From CAVTWS01 sp963738445 (GTDB lineage: Bacteria; Actinomycetota; Acidimicrobiia; Acidimicrobiales; SHLQ01): a stretch of 64,000 nt of DNA. Position 1 is the first letter of the stretch; each line of letters starts with the position of its first letter. A model generated the notes under the pieces. It worked only from the letters and a program-made list of their open reading frames with translations, was not told where the DNA came from and made no database searches. Shown here piece after piece: positions 24,742 to 34,497 of the stretch. The DNA lies in the NCBI GenBank assembly GCA_963738445.1, contig CAVTWS010000023.1:124001-188000 (forward strand), written 5' to 3'. Position numbers and translations under genes: made by a program.

Positions 24742-25959
24742 ATGCTCTACGGGATGTACCAGACGTTCGCCGACTCGATGCTCCCCGCTCGCGCCGCGGC
24801 CCGGATCACCGCCGGCACGTTGAAGTCCCTTCCGTTCGGCATGGCGGACCTGCCCTGGATCCGTTCCGGCTGGGCGGCGTCGGAGGTCTTCGCCGACACC
24901 AAGCTCCGCCATGAACGGCTGCCCTTCGGGATCGACGTGGTCCTGACGCCGACGGGCGTGGTCGACGTCGTCGAGGAGATCGTCGACTCCACCCCGTTCG
25001 GTTCGCTGCTCCGGTTCCGCAAGGACATCGACGTCCAGGGGCCGCGGGTGCTCGTCCTGGCCCCGCTGTCGGGGCACTTCGCCACGCTCCTCCGCGAGAC
25101 CGTGGCCACCATGCTCCCGGATCACGACGTCTACATCACCGATTGGGCCAACGCCCGAGACATCCCGGTCTCCGACGGCCGCTTCGGATTCGACGAGTAC
25201 GTCGACCACGTCGTGCGGTTCCTCAACGTGATCGGCCCCGGCGCCCACCTGTTGGCGGTCTGCCAGCCGTGTGTCCAGGCGCTGGCGGTCACCGCGGTCA
25301 TGTCCGAGGCCGGCGATCCGTGCGTCCCACGCACCCTGACCCTGCTGGCCGGCCCCATCGACACCCGGATCAACCCGAGCCAGGTGAACGAGATGGCCAC
25401 CAGCATGCCGCTCGAGTGGTTCGAGAAGAACGTGATCAGCACCGTGCCGTGGCGGTTCGCCGGGGCGGGACGGCGCGTGTACCCCGGGTTCATGCAGATC
25501 AGCGCGTTCTTGTCCATGAACTTGGCTCGCCACGTCAAGAGCCACCTCGAGCTCTACCAGTCGCTCGTCGACGGCGACACCGACTCCGCCCGATCGACCC
25601 GGGAGTTCTACGACGAGTACTTCGCCGTGCTCGACCTGACGGCGGAGTTCTACCTCGAAACGGTCGACCGGGTGTTCCAGAACCACGAGCTGGCCCGCGG
25701 AGTGCTCGAGATCCGGGGACGCAAGGTCGACCCGTCGGCGATCACCAAGACGATGCTGCTCACCGTGGAAGGCGAGCGCGACGACATCTGCTCGATCGGC
25801 CAGACCATGGCCGCCCACGACCTGTGTTCGGGTCTGCGCCCGTACCTGAAGCGCCACCACCTCCAACCCGGGGTCGGCCACTACGGCGTGTTCTCGGGCC
25901 GGCGGTGGGAGAGCCAGGTGTACCCCATGATGCGCAGCGTCATCGCCGCCCGGGACTGA
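24742..25959 (+). CDS. phaZ: Intracellular polyhydroxyalkanoate depolymerase
   Basis: A 405-residue alpha/beta hydrolase that releases hydroxyacids from stored PHA granules. The start MLYGMYQTFADSMLPARAAA is the family N-terminus. The nucleophile elbow is VCQPCVQAL, where Cys replaces the Ser of usual lipases, as in intracellular PhaZ. VYITDWANARDIP and the catalytic His segment PGVGHYGVFSGRRW are present, and the length fits the family. It has no signal peptide. A dyad 78 bases upstream may control it. Confidence 0.92.
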   Translation: MLYGMYQTFADSMLPARAAARITAGTLKSLPFGMADLPWIRSGWAASEVFADTKLRHERLPFGIDVVLTPTGVVDVVEEIVDSTPFGSLLRFRKDIDVQGPRVLVLAPLSGHFATLLRETVATMLPDHDVYITDWANARDIPVSDGRFGFDEYVDHVVRFLNVIGPGAHLLAVCQPCVQALAVTAVMSEAGDPCVPRTLTLLAGPIDTRINPSQVNEMATSMPLEWFEKNVISTVPWRFAGAGRRVYPGFMQISAFLSMNLARHVKSHLELYQSLVDGDTDSARSTREFYDEYFAVLDLTAEFYLETVDRVFQNHELARGVLEIRGRKVDPSAITKTMLLTVEGERDDICSIGQTMAAHDLCSGLRPYLKRHHLQPGVGHYGVFSGRRWESQVYPMMRSVIAARD

Positions 25960-26260
25960 CCGACATCCGGCGACCCGCCTGCCCCGTACTCCTGGTAGCA
26001 CTCTGGGCCCGTCGAATCATCGCCGTGGCCATCGCGACCGCCATCCGCGGCCGCGGGCCCGACCTCTCCGTCGACATCTTCCGGATCGCCGACCGACCCG
26101 GCTTCCATCGCGACCACCTGTGCCGGCGCGGCCACGAACTCACCGGCGTTCAGCTCCTCGACCCAGCCGTCCCGAGCCAGGAGTCACCCGCCACGACCGC
26201 GCCATGCCCAGCCCGCCGGCGTCCCCATCGCTGACGATCAACCGGATGGACGCAAGCTCC
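25960..26260. other. Gap without a supported gene
   Basis: About 300 bases between phaZ and the AbiE-like operator. A plus-strand frame ending at 26234 contains IIAVAIATAIRGRGPDLSVD and may be the tail of a decayed gene, but nothing is recognisable. No hairpin followed by a T-run was seen after phaZ. Confidence 0.4.
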
Positions 26261-26305
26261 AGCTGTTGCGTGTTCGATCCAGATCGAGCACGCAACAGCT
26301 AGGCT
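26261..26305 (+). promoter_or_regulatory. 18-bp palindromic operator overlapping the AbiE-like promoter
   Basis: The arms are 26261-26278 and 26283-26300, with one mismatch in 18 and a four-base spacer. The right arm ends on the first base of TAGGCT (26300-26305), which lies six bases before the GTG of the antitoxin gene. A protein bound here would cover the promoter. Autorepression by the winged-helix antitoxin is the usual mode for AbiEi and is inferred here. Confidence 0.7.
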
Positions 26306-26311
26306 GTCCGT

Positions 26312-27232
26312 GTGTCCACCGACGAGCTCGAGGCCGTGATCAAGGAGAGCGCTGGCGACATCGACCTGGCAGCCTCCGGCGACGGAGTCGACTTCTCCGT
26401 GCCGAATGGTCCAGCCGCGCCGCGGCGGCTTCACATCGGGCGATCGCTGACGCCGTCGGCCGCGGCGTCGCTCGTGCATGGCGAACAGGTCGGCATGGTG
26501 GTGGCGGACGTGATCGACTCGGCGGCGGCCGAGACACTCGCGGCGGCGGGGTGGTCATTCTGGGACCGCCGCGGTCGGCTGCGGCTCTGGCTGCCCGAGA
26601 TCGGCGTACGCATCGATGTCCCGACTCGATCCTTCGTCACCGGGGCTGACGGTCCGGATCCTCGACGGCCCGTCGCGGGGCGGGGCGGAATCGCCGCCGC
26701 CCTTGGACTCCTTCTCACGCCACGCGTGCCCCGAGGAGTGCGCGAGGTCGCCCGCCTTGCCGACATGGCTGCCTCCACGATCTCGCGTTCGCTCGCCCAT
26801 CTCACCCACGCGTCCCTGGTCGGCGAGGACGGCACGCCGCTGATCCCGGAGCTCTTTTGGGCGACGAGTGACGCGTGGGTCCCAAAGCCGGTCCCGGTGG
26901 ACGAAGCGCCCACCGGCGATGCGTGGGTGCTCGCCGCAGACGCCGCCGCTGCCGCATGGGGAGCACCGGTGCTCGGAGCGCGGCGGCGCTACTACTGCAT
27001 CGACCCGTCGGCCTTGGATCGGCACCGGTTCCTCCACGAAGGAGCAAAGAACTCGGGGGTCGAGGTGGCGGTGGCGCCGACACCGATGGTCGTCCGCACC
27101 GCCATCGCGGGCATCGTCCACCCCGTCATCGCGGCCCTTGATCTTTCGGTCTCCGGCCGGGGTCGAGAGATCCTCGACGACTGGACCGCCATCAGCGACC
27201 CGCCGCTGCTGGCTGAGGTCGTCTGGAAGTGA
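26312..27232 (+). CDS. AbiEi-like antitoxin / winged-helix regulator
   Basis: A 306-residue protein. The N-terminal half (about 1-105) has strands typical of a DUF-type recognition domain (GWSFWDRRGRLRLWLPEIGVRID). A winged-helix segment follows (VPRGVREVARLADMAASTISRSLAHLTHASLVGED, about 140-175), then a C-terminal domain (PVLGARRRYYCIDPSALDRHRF, MVVRTAIAGIVHPVIAALDLS). Its stop overlaps the start of a nucleotidyltransferase-like gene (GTGA). That order is the AbiEi/AbiEii arrangement: a DNA-binding antitoxin that represses its own promoter, followed by the toxin. The helix order differs from classical AbiEi, where the winged helix is N-terminal, so it may be a distinct subfamily. Confidence 0.65.
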   Translation: MSTDELEAVIKESAGDIDLAASGDGVDFSVPNGPAAPRRLHIGRSLTPSAAASLVHGEQVGMVVADVIDSAAAETLAAAGWSFWDRRGRLRLWLPEIGVRIDVPTRSFVTGADGPDPRRPVAGRGGIAAALGLLLTPRVPRGVREVARLADMAASTISRSLAHLTHASLVGEDGTPLIPELFWATSDAWVPKPVPVDEAPTGDAWVLAADAAAAAWGAPVLGARRRYYCIDPSALDRHRFLHEGAKNSGVEVAVAPTPMVVRTAIAGIVHPVIAALDLSVSGRGREILDDWTAISDPPLLAEVVWK

Positions 27233-27927
27233 CCGACCTCGTCCTGCCCGGTGTCAACCGCCCCTTCGTTGCCGCGCTTCAGCAGATCGCCGAGACCACT
27301 GGGACGTGGTCGGTCATCGGCGGGTTCGCGGTGTGGATGCACCTCGGCATCGATCATCGACCCACACTCGACGTCGACACCGCGGCGGCCGCCAACGCAC
27401 GGGCGACACTGGTAACCCTCGGCCTGCCCGGCAACAGCGACCACCGGCGGATCGTCGAAGGCGTGAAGCTCGAGATCATCGAAGTCGAGGACCCCGGCCC
27501 AGAGGCGGCCGACCTCGAACCGAAGCACCGACTGTTCGTCACCGCCCACTGGGCCGCCGCCACAGCAACGATCACGAGGGAGGTGCGATCACAGGACCTG
27601 ACGGTCATCGTGCCGGTGGCGCGTCGGCTACCGCTGATCGCCTGCAAGCTCCACGCCTGGCTCGACCGGCGCGATCAGCGGACGGAGAAACGAGGAAGCG
27701 ACGGACTCGACATCATCGAGCTGTTGCGAACCGCGGACTGGGGCGAGCTCGCCTCTGACGCCCACCTGTCCGACCCACTCCGCACCGCGCTCGAGTGGGC
27801 GGCAGACACCGTGCTCGTACAACAGGCGGTGCGGGTCACCCGCTTGATCCAACTCCACACGAACGCCGTGCCGCCGGCGGCATCCGAGGTGCGGGCCCTC
27901 GCCCAGCTGCTCCTCGAGCGCCTGTGA
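27229..27927 (+). CDS. AbiEii-like nucleotidyltransferase toxin
   Basis: A 232-residue nucleotidyltransferase-fold protein. The signature is WSVIGGFAVWMHLG followed by RPTLDVDTAA: the Gly-Gly pair and the D-x-D metal-binding motif of the MNT/AbiEii superfamily. A later KLHAWLDRRDQRTEKRGSDG segment gives the K...R...KR..D series of AbiEii proteins. Members transfer NMPs to RNA or other targets and stop growth when the antitoxin is lost. The GTG start overlaps the antitoxin stop. Biochemical activity is inferred from the fold. Confidence 0.7.
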   Translation: MTDLVLPGVNRPFVAALQQIAETTGTWSVIGGFAVWMHLGIDHRPTLDVDTAAAANARATLVTLGLPGNSDHRRIVEGVKLEIIEVEDPGPEAADLEPKHRLFVTAHWAAATATITREVRSQDLTVIVPVARRLPLIACKLHAWLDRRDQRTEKRGSDGLDIIELLRTADWGELASDAHLSDPLRTALEWAADTVLVQQAVRVTRLIQLHTNAVPPAASEVRALAQLLLERL

Positions 27928-28055
27928 CGAGGTCGAGGACGAGCGTGCAGTGCGTGCACCGATCTACGGGGGAGCGTCGCGGCAACGTCGCAGTTGGATC
28001 GACCCGCGGCGATGCGACGCTCGGTGGTTGTGAGCTCGGTCGGCGCCCGCGACAT
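27926..28055 (-). pseudogene. Remnant of a LuxR-type helix-turn-helix
   Basis: Reading the minus strand from 28055 gives APTELTTTERRIAAGRSNCD, VAATLPRRSVHAL and then a basic tail. This follows the LuxR C-terminal pattern (LTPxERRVAxLxAxGxSNxxIAxxL, xVxxHL), but with short deletions where helices should continue. It is too short to be a gene and sits between the toxin gene and rnpB. The rest of the 314-base gap shows nothing. Confidence 0.35.
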
Positions 28056-28241
28056 CTCCAGATCAACTGCTCCGCCTGCGGGGGCGGCTGCTAGCCCAAC
28101 GGAACCGGACCGGGCCTGACAACGGGGCCGGTGGTGGTGGGTTCGATGGTGGTCATTGGCTTGGTCTCGTTGGTCGTGGTGTTGCCACTGTGTTGCCAGG
28201 TCGTCGATGTTGCCGGCTTGTGACCAAGGATTTCGAGGGTT

Positions 28242-28617
<376 letters not shown>

Positions 28618-28683
28618 GTCCCCAGGATGCCCGGCGCACGGGCGTGATGCACTCGAAGCGGCACCTCCGGGTCGACGCCGGAC

Positions 28684-30177
28684 CTACCCGTCACTGGCCG
28701 GGGGCCAACCGGGGTCGCCGAACGCGTCGGGCAGGCCCAGCTTGCCCGGGTTCAGGATCCCGTGCGGGTCGAGGGCCGCCTTGAGGGCGGTCAACACGTC
28801 GAACGCCGGGCCGAGGGCCTCGGACATGAATCGGGCCCGGTTGAGCCCGATCCCGTGGTGGTGGCTGAGCGCACCCCCGGCGGCCAGGGTGGCACGGGTC
28901 CCGGCGTCCCACACGTCGACGTAGTACCGCTCGGCCTGCTCGGGCTCCGGCGCCCCTGCGAACGTGAAGTAGAGGCAGGCGCCGTCGGTGTAGGCGTGGG
29001 ACTCGTGGCACGACGCCACCACAGTGCCGGGCACGGCGGAGATGGCGGCTCGAACGTCGTCGAACAGGCCCGGCAACCGCGACCAACGAGCGGCGACCTC
29101 CATGGTGTCGACGACGAGACCCTGGCCGACGAGCCGCTCCAGCGCCGAGACGTCGTTGCGGTGGGCGAACCAGCGGACGACCGGCTCCGCCCCGGGCCGT
29201 TCGGTCGCCGAGACCCGGCATTCCGACTCGACGATCCGCATGGTGGCTTCCACGATTGCCGGGTCGGACTCGTCGAGCACGAGCAGCAGATGACCGTCGT
29301 GGTCGAAGGTGCGACGGCTCTCGTCACGGTCGTACAGGCGCAGCACGGCTGGTGTGGCGCCGCGCCGGAGGATGCGGCGGCAGGTGTCGAGGCCGTCGGC
29401 GAAGGTGGGGAACGACCAGGAGTCGCGGGTCTCCGCCGCGGGCAGGGGCCGGGCGCGCAGGCGGGCACCGGTGATCACGCCCAGCGTGCCCTCGCTGCCG
29501 ACGAACAGCTGGGTGAGGTCGGGCCCGACCGCAGCCCGGGGAGACCCTCCGGTGGTGATGGCGCGGCCGTCGGCCAGGACCACGTCGAGGCCGTTCACGA
29601 TGTCTTCGATCTTGCCGTACCGGGTCGAGTACTGACCGGCCGACCGGCAGGCCAACCAGCCGCCGACGGTCGACAGCGCCATCGACTGCGGCCAATGGCC
29701 GACGGTCAGGCCGTGATCGGACCGGAGCGCCGCTTCGAACGCGTCGCCGAAAGTACCGGCCTCCACGTCGACGAGCAGATCGTCAGGATCGACCGCCACG
29801 ATCCCCGACAGGCCCGTCAGGTCGAGCACGACACCGCCGTGGAGGGCGATCCCGCCGCCGACGACACCGGATCGGCCGGCGGTCGCGGTGACCGGGAGGT
29901 GATGACGGTGGCACAGCTTCACGATCTCGGCGACCTGGTCCCGGGTGGTCGGCCGCACGATCACGTCCGGTCCGGGCACGGTCAGACCCTGGTACCCCCA
30001 CACGATCCCGAGCGGCCACCAGTCCCGCAGATCGTCGGCGCCGTCGACCACCGGGCAGATCCCCCGGAGCTCGGTGGTGACGGCGTCGGGCACAGCCACC
30101 CGGGCGGGCTGCCAGCGCCCGGGTGAGCCGGGCGGCGGGGCGTGGGGAGGACCGGACGGGAGGCGGGACGGGATCAC
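28684..30177 (-). CDS. FAD-linked oxidase, alkyldihydroxyacetonephosphate-synthase-like
   Basis: A 497-residue flavoprotein of the VAO/PCMH family. The FAD-binding part is VIVRPTTRDQVAEIVKLCH, VTATAGRSGVVGGGIALHGGVVLDL and VGSEGTLGVITGARLR. The C-terminal cap ends LSHHHGIGLNRARFM, ALKAALDPHGILNPGKL, a His-rich signature seen in alkyl-DHAP synthases and related D-2-hydroxyacid oxidases. The GTG at 30177 is set by AGGAAGG eight bases upstream. It is divergent from the Fur/PerR-like gene and shares the palindromic operator, so it may be part of a metal or peroxide response. Confidence 0.87.
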   Translation of the reverse strand: MIPSRLPSGPPHAPPPGSPGRWQPARVAVPDAVTTELRGICPVVDGADDLRDWWPLGIVWGYQGLTVPGPDVIVRPTTRDQVAEIVKLCHRHHLPVTATAGRSGVVGGGIALHGGVVLDLTGLSGIVAVDPDDLLVDVEAGTFGDAFEAALRSDHGLTVGHWPQSMALSTVGGWLACRSAGQYSTRYGKIEDIVNGLDVVLADGRAITTGGSPRAAVGPDLTQLFVGSEGTLGVITGARLRARPLPAAETRDSWSFPTFADGLDTCRRILRRGATPAVLRLYDRDESRRTFDHDGHLLLVLDESDPAIVEATMRIVESECRVSATERPGAEPVVRWFAHRNDVSALERLVGQGLVVDTMEVAARWSRLPGLFDDVRAAISAVPGTVVASCHESHAYTDGACLYFTFAGAPEPEQAERYYVDVWDAGTRATLAAGGALSHHHGIGLNRARFMSEALGPAFDVLTALKAALDPHGILNPGKLGLPDAFGDPGWPPASDG

Positions 30178-30199
30178 GCGCGAAGCCTTCCTGAAACCA

Positions 30200-30242
30200 T
30201 TGTCAACAATTGTTGTTGACAAACAGATCGTGCTGATAGGGT
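30200..30242. promoter_or_regulatory. Fur/PerR-type palindromic operator with the regulator's promoter
   Basis: TTGTCAACAA (30200-30209) and TTGTTGACAA (30213-30222) are perfect inverted arms around three bases. The right arm contains TTGACA (-35), and TAGGGT (30237-30242) ends six bases before the ATG of the Fur-family gene. The site lies in the gap shared with the divergent FAD oxidase gene. A 10-3-10 AT-rich dyad next to a Fur-family gene is a likely binding site for that regulator. Confidence 0.75.
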
Positions 30243-30248
30243 GCCGAC

Positions 30249-30705
30249 ATGAAGTCACCGGAAGCGCTCAGCGAGGTGGTGCGAGCCCGTGGGGGGAAGG
30301 TCACCCCGCAGCGCGAACGCATCTTCCGGTACCTGGCCGAACACGGCGATCATCCCACGGCCGAAGCCGTCTATGCCGCGGTGGTGGTCGACATGCCGAC
30401 CATCTCGCTCCGCACCGTGTACCAGACGCTCAACGACCTGGTGGCCCTCCGCGAGCTGTCCCAGCTCGACGTCGGGGGCGCCGGCGCGCTTCGACACCAT
30501 GGCCGAGACCCACCACCACCTCGTGTGCAACAGCTGTGGCCGCGTCATCGACGTGCCGGCTGACTTCCCCGAGGTACGCATGCCGTCGACGTTCGAGGAC
30601 CAGTTCCACGTCGACGCCACCGAGATCGTCTTCCGCGGCACCTGCAGCACGTGCCTCGGAGCCGAAGCCGGTGTGGGCTCCCCACACCAACGAACCACCG
30701 GTTGA
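30249..30705 (+). CDS. Fur-family regulator, PerR-like (one frameshift)
   Basis: About 151 residues across one frameshift at the G-run near 30474. The N-terminal winged helix is clear (GGKVTPQRERIFRYLAEHGD, PTISLRTVYQTLNDLVAL). After the shift come ETHHHLVCNSCGRVIDV and RGTCSTCLG, giving the regulatory His cluster and the two CxxC pairs of the structural zinc site. The frame length fits one extra G. The following gene is rubrerythrin, a peroxide-detoxifying protein commonly in PerR regulons, so peroxide sensing is more likely than iron sensing. It is leaderless by its -10 spacing. Confidence 0.85.
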
Positions 30706-30721
30706 ACCCAGGAGAATTTCG

Positions 30722-31137
<416 letters not shown>

Positions 31138-31295
31138 TCCAGCTGACCGCCGCCCGATCGCCTCACGCCCGGGTGCGTCGCCCGCGCGCCGCCCCGGGAG
31201 CGAGCGCCGCTCGTCGCCTTCGGGCCCGGGCCGTGACCTTCTCCCCAACGCCTGCCCTGTCCGAACGCGCGCGCCCGATCGCATCGGAGCGCATC

Positions 31296-32662
31296 GTGAC
31301 CACCACGTACGACCCGTTCCATCCGAAGTACTTCGACGAGACCGACCTGCGCGGGCGAGATGACGCGGGTCTACGACCTGTGTCACGGCTGCCGGCTGTG
31401 CTTCAAGTTCTGCACCGTCGTTCCCGACGCTGTTCGACTACATCGACGAACACGACGACCAGGACGCCGCGAAGCTCACGACCCGGCCGAGCAGGACCAG
31501 GTCGTCGACGAGTGCTTCCAGTGCAAGCTCTGCTACGTCAACTGCCCGTACATCCCGGGCCAGCACGAATGGGCCCTCGACTTCCCCCGACTCATGATGC
31601 GCGCCGATCAGGTGCGGTTCCGCGACGAGAAGCGATCGGTCAAGACCAAGCTCACCGACAAGGCGCTGGCGAGAACCGACCTGTTGGGCAAGGGTCGAGC
31701 ATCGGCGGCGGCGCCGTTGGCCAACGCTGGCCATCGGCACACCCGGGTCGCTGCCCCGCAAGCTGATGGAGAAGACCGTCGGTATCGCGCGCGAGCGCGT
31801 GCTGCCGCCCTACGCAAGACAGCGGTTCTCAGCACCTGGTTCAAGAAGCGCTCGGCGACACGCCGCACCGGCCGGCCGGCGAACGCCAGGGCGACGTGGC
31901 GTTGTTCCCGACCTGTCTGGTCGAGTACCAGAACGTCGGCATCGGCCACGACATCGTCAAGGTCTACGAGCGGAACGGCATCGAGTGCACGCCTGCCCCG
32001 AGGGGCAGGTTGCTGCGGTGCGCCGCGCCTGCACCAGGGCGATGTCGACGGCGTTCGTCGAGCAGGCCCGCACAACATCGCGGTGCTGGCCGAGGCCGTC
32101 CGCGAGGCCGACGCCGCGGCGACGACCTCGACGATCGTCGTGCCCCAACCGACCTGCGGCTACATCCTGAAGAAGGACTACGTCGACTACGTCGGTGGCC
32201 CCGATGCCGAGCCTCGTCGCCGACCGCACCAAAGACGCCGCCGAGTACCTGGTCGCACCTCCACAAGGCCGAGGACACGTCGCTCGACACCGAGTTCACC
32301 GGCGAGGTGCCCGCCACGGTGACCTACCACGCGCCGTGCCACCTGCGGGCCCAGAACATCGGCCTCCGCAGCCGCGACCTCATGAAGCTCACCGGCGCCA
32401 AGGTGACCGTCGTCGCCGAGTGCTCCGGGCATCGACGGCACCTGGGGACTACGGGCCGAGAACCTCGAGATCTCACGCAAGGTGGCCCGGAAGATGGCCG
32501 ACGCCATCGAAGCGGGCCGACGGCGAGGTCGTGCCGGCGACTGCTCGCTCGCCAACGGCGGCATCGCTGCTCGAGACCGGCAGGGACCCGATGCATCCGA
32601 TCCAGATGGTGGCCCGGGCCTACGGCATCGCCGAGCCGGGCGCCGAGCGGCCCCGGGGCTGA
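31296..32662 (+). CDS. Heterodisulfide-reductase/GlpC-like Fe-S oxidoreductase (many frameshifts)
   Basis: The gene is readable only by switching frame about ten times. The order is: MTRVYDLCHGCRLCFKFC and DECFQCKLCYVNCPYIPGQH (two ferredoxin-type 4Fe-4S sites); a linker (FPRLMMRADQVRFRDEKRSV); then CCG-type domains with FPTCLVEYQNVGIGHDIVKV, QPTCGYILKKDYVDYVG, TYHAPCHLRAQNIGLRSRDL and VVAECSG. This is the plan of GlpC/HdrB-like proteins that pass electrons between quinone, Fe-S and thiol centres. It lies between rubrerythrin and DUF3501 and probably supplies electrons to rubrerythrin. The GTG start is the first one before homologous sequence. The frameshifts are dispersed, conservation is intact, and I treat them as consensus errors. 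Confidence 0.75.
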
Positions 32663-32702
32663 CCGGCCGCTGACCCCGTGACCGCAACCTGAGGAGGATG
32701 CC

Positions 32703-33303
32703 ATGTCCAAGCTGACCCTCGCCGACATCGCCGACATCCGAGCGTACGAACGCGAGCGCGACGAGTTCCGCCGGCAGCGTCATCGAGCTCAAGAAGCGGC
32801 GCCGCGTCATCGGTCGGCCCGTTCGTCACGTTCGTGTTCGAGAACGCGAGCACGATCCGCTTCCAGATCCAGGAAATGGCCCGCATCGAGCGCTCGACAA
32901 CGACGCCGGATCGAGACCGAGATCCGCGTCTACAACCCGCTCGTACCCGAGCCGGGGCACGTCGCGGCCACCATGTTCATCGAGCTGACCAACGACGCCG
33001 ACCTGCGACGAATGGCTGCCCAAGCTCGTCGGCGGTCGAGCGTCCGTGCAGCTGCGCAGCGGCGACGAGCGCGTCGTGCCGTTCCGGGTCGACGCCGACC
33101 ACGAGAGCCAACTGACCCGCGACGACATCACCTCGGCGGTCCACTACGTGCATCTCGACGTTCGAACCCGGCCAGATCGGATGCTTTGGCGCCGAGGCCG
33201 GTGGCGCGCTGGTCGATCGACCACCCGAGCATACCGCCACGAGACGCCACTCGCGCCCGATACCATCGCCGAGCTCGTGACCACCTCCGGAACGGCGAGT
33301 TGA
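32703..33303 (+). CDS. DUF3501 family protein (frameshifted)
   Basis: An ATG after AGGAGG begins SKLTLADIADIRAYERERDE. Across several frame changes the sequence continues with FVTFVFENASTIRFQIQEMA, YNPLVPEPGHVAATMFIELT, QLRSGDERVVPFRVDADHES and LTRDDITSAVHYVH, ending ETPLAPDTIAELVT. This is DUF3501, about 200 residues, a family of unknown function whose genes I recall next to rubrerythrin and the Fe-S oxidoreductase. It probably belongs to the same peroxide-defence operon, in which it follows the Fe-S gene by 40 bases. At least six indels are needed to read it. Confidence 0.78.
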
Positions 33304-33309
33304 CCTTTC

Positions 33310-34377
33310 GTGCACACCGTGGGCATCGACGACCGTCGGCGGGTGGCCGCGCACTGCTCGGTCACGTCTGCGACAAACGCGACGATCTCGGTCGACACCG
33401 CCGCGCCGCCGATGGACGGAGATCCTCGCCGGCGAGGCGACCCCGGCCCAGATCGCCGCGTTCATCGTGGCGCTCCGCATGAAGGGCGAGACGGTCGAGA
33501 TGATCGCGGGGCTGGTCGGGGCGATGCGCGCAGCGCGGCGCCGCTCGACCTCGGCTCGTCGACCGCGTCGCGATCGACATCGTCGGCGCCGGCGGATCGC
33601 CGAGCCGTCGCGCCAGCAGGCGCGCTCAACGTGTCGACCATGGCTGCTTTGTCGCCGCCAGCGCCGGCGCCACGGTGTGCAAGCACGGCAACCGGAAGGC
33701 GTCGATCGACATCGGGAGCGTTCGACTTGCTTGGGGCGCTCGGGATCCCCGATCGAGTTGCCGCCCGACGCCGTGGCGCGCTGCGTGAACGAGGCTCGGC
33801 GTCGGCTTCGCCTTCGCCCGCACGTTTCACCCCGCCATGCGCTTCGCCGGCGCCGGTGCGCGCCGAGATCGGCATCCCGACGGTGTTCAACATTCTCGGG
33901 CCGCTGGCGCAACCCGGCGCGGGTGACGCCGCCAGGTGATCGGTGTCGGCGATTCCGCGGTCGGCCGAACGGATGATCCGCGTGCTGCAGGCCACGGGAT
34001 CGGTGCGCTCGATGGTGGTGACGGGCGACGCCGGCCTCGACGAGCTGTCCACGACCGGGCCCTCGGTCATCCACGACCTGCAGTACGGGCGCATCACCAC
34101 CCGTGTGTTCGACCCCACCGAGGTGGGTCTCCAGCTCGCCGATCCGGTGGATCTCGTCGGCGGCGACGCCGCGACAAATGCGGCGATCTCCCGTCGCCTC
34201 TTCGACGGGGAGCAGGGCCCGGTCCGTGACATCGTGGTGCTCAACGCGGCGGCCGGGTTGGTGGTCGCCGATGTCGTGGAGGACATGGAGGCGGGGGTGG
34301 CCTCGGCGTCCGCCGCGCTCGACGGTGGCGGCCCGGCCGAGCTCCTCGAACGCCTCATCGCCTTCACCAACGCCTGA
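33310..34377 (+). CDS. trpD: Anthranilate phosphoribosyltransferase (frameshifted in 5' part)
   Basis: Enzyme of tryptophan synthesis that joins anthranilate to PRPP. Pieces in different frames give the family order: GEATPAQIAAF-type start, VALRMKGETVEMIAGLVGAM, the KHGNRKAS(S) phosphate-binding region near 33680, SGAFDLLGALG, EIGIPTVFNILGPLAQPG, then a clean 3' part from 33943 (ERMIRVLQATGSVRSMVVTG, LDELSTTGPSVIHDLQYGRI, AAGLVVADVVEDMEAGVASA). Total length, about 355 codons, fits TrpD. The frame breaks are limited to the first 640 bases. The GTG at 33310 is provisional. Confidence 0.82.
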
Positions 34378-34397
34378 CCGTTCCGGCCCCAACGCCC

Positions 34398-34444
34398 AAA
34401 TTCGGCGAGGAAACCTCCCCACCAGGGGAGACCGCACCGAATTT
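34398..34444. terminator. Nested hairpin between trpD and the HpaB-family gene
   Basis: The outer stem AAATTCGG (34398-34405) pairs with CCGAATTT (34437-34444). Inside it, CTCCCC (34415-34420) pairs with GGGGAG (34425-34430) around ACCA. It lies just after trpD and is a likely terminator or mRNA 3' end, although no long T-run follows. Confidence 0.6.
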
Positions 34445-34497
34445 CGGCGGTGGAACCATCCGCACGGACGAAAGGGGTGGGGGGCAAGCTGTCGAGC

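Noticed and set aside
24649..26001. 450-codon minus frame opposite phaZ
   Set aside because: The plus strand encodes a complete PHA depolymerase; the minus frame has no recognisable motif.
26261..26300. Large inverted repeat as a transposon end or intrinsic terminator
   Set aside because: There is no transposase, no target duplication and no T-run; its overlap with the -10 box of the antitoxin gene fits an operator better.
26120..26302. 60-codon plus frame before the antitoxin gene
   Set aside because: It reads through the palindrome and promoter, is Pro/Arg/Ser-rich and has no ribosome-binding site.
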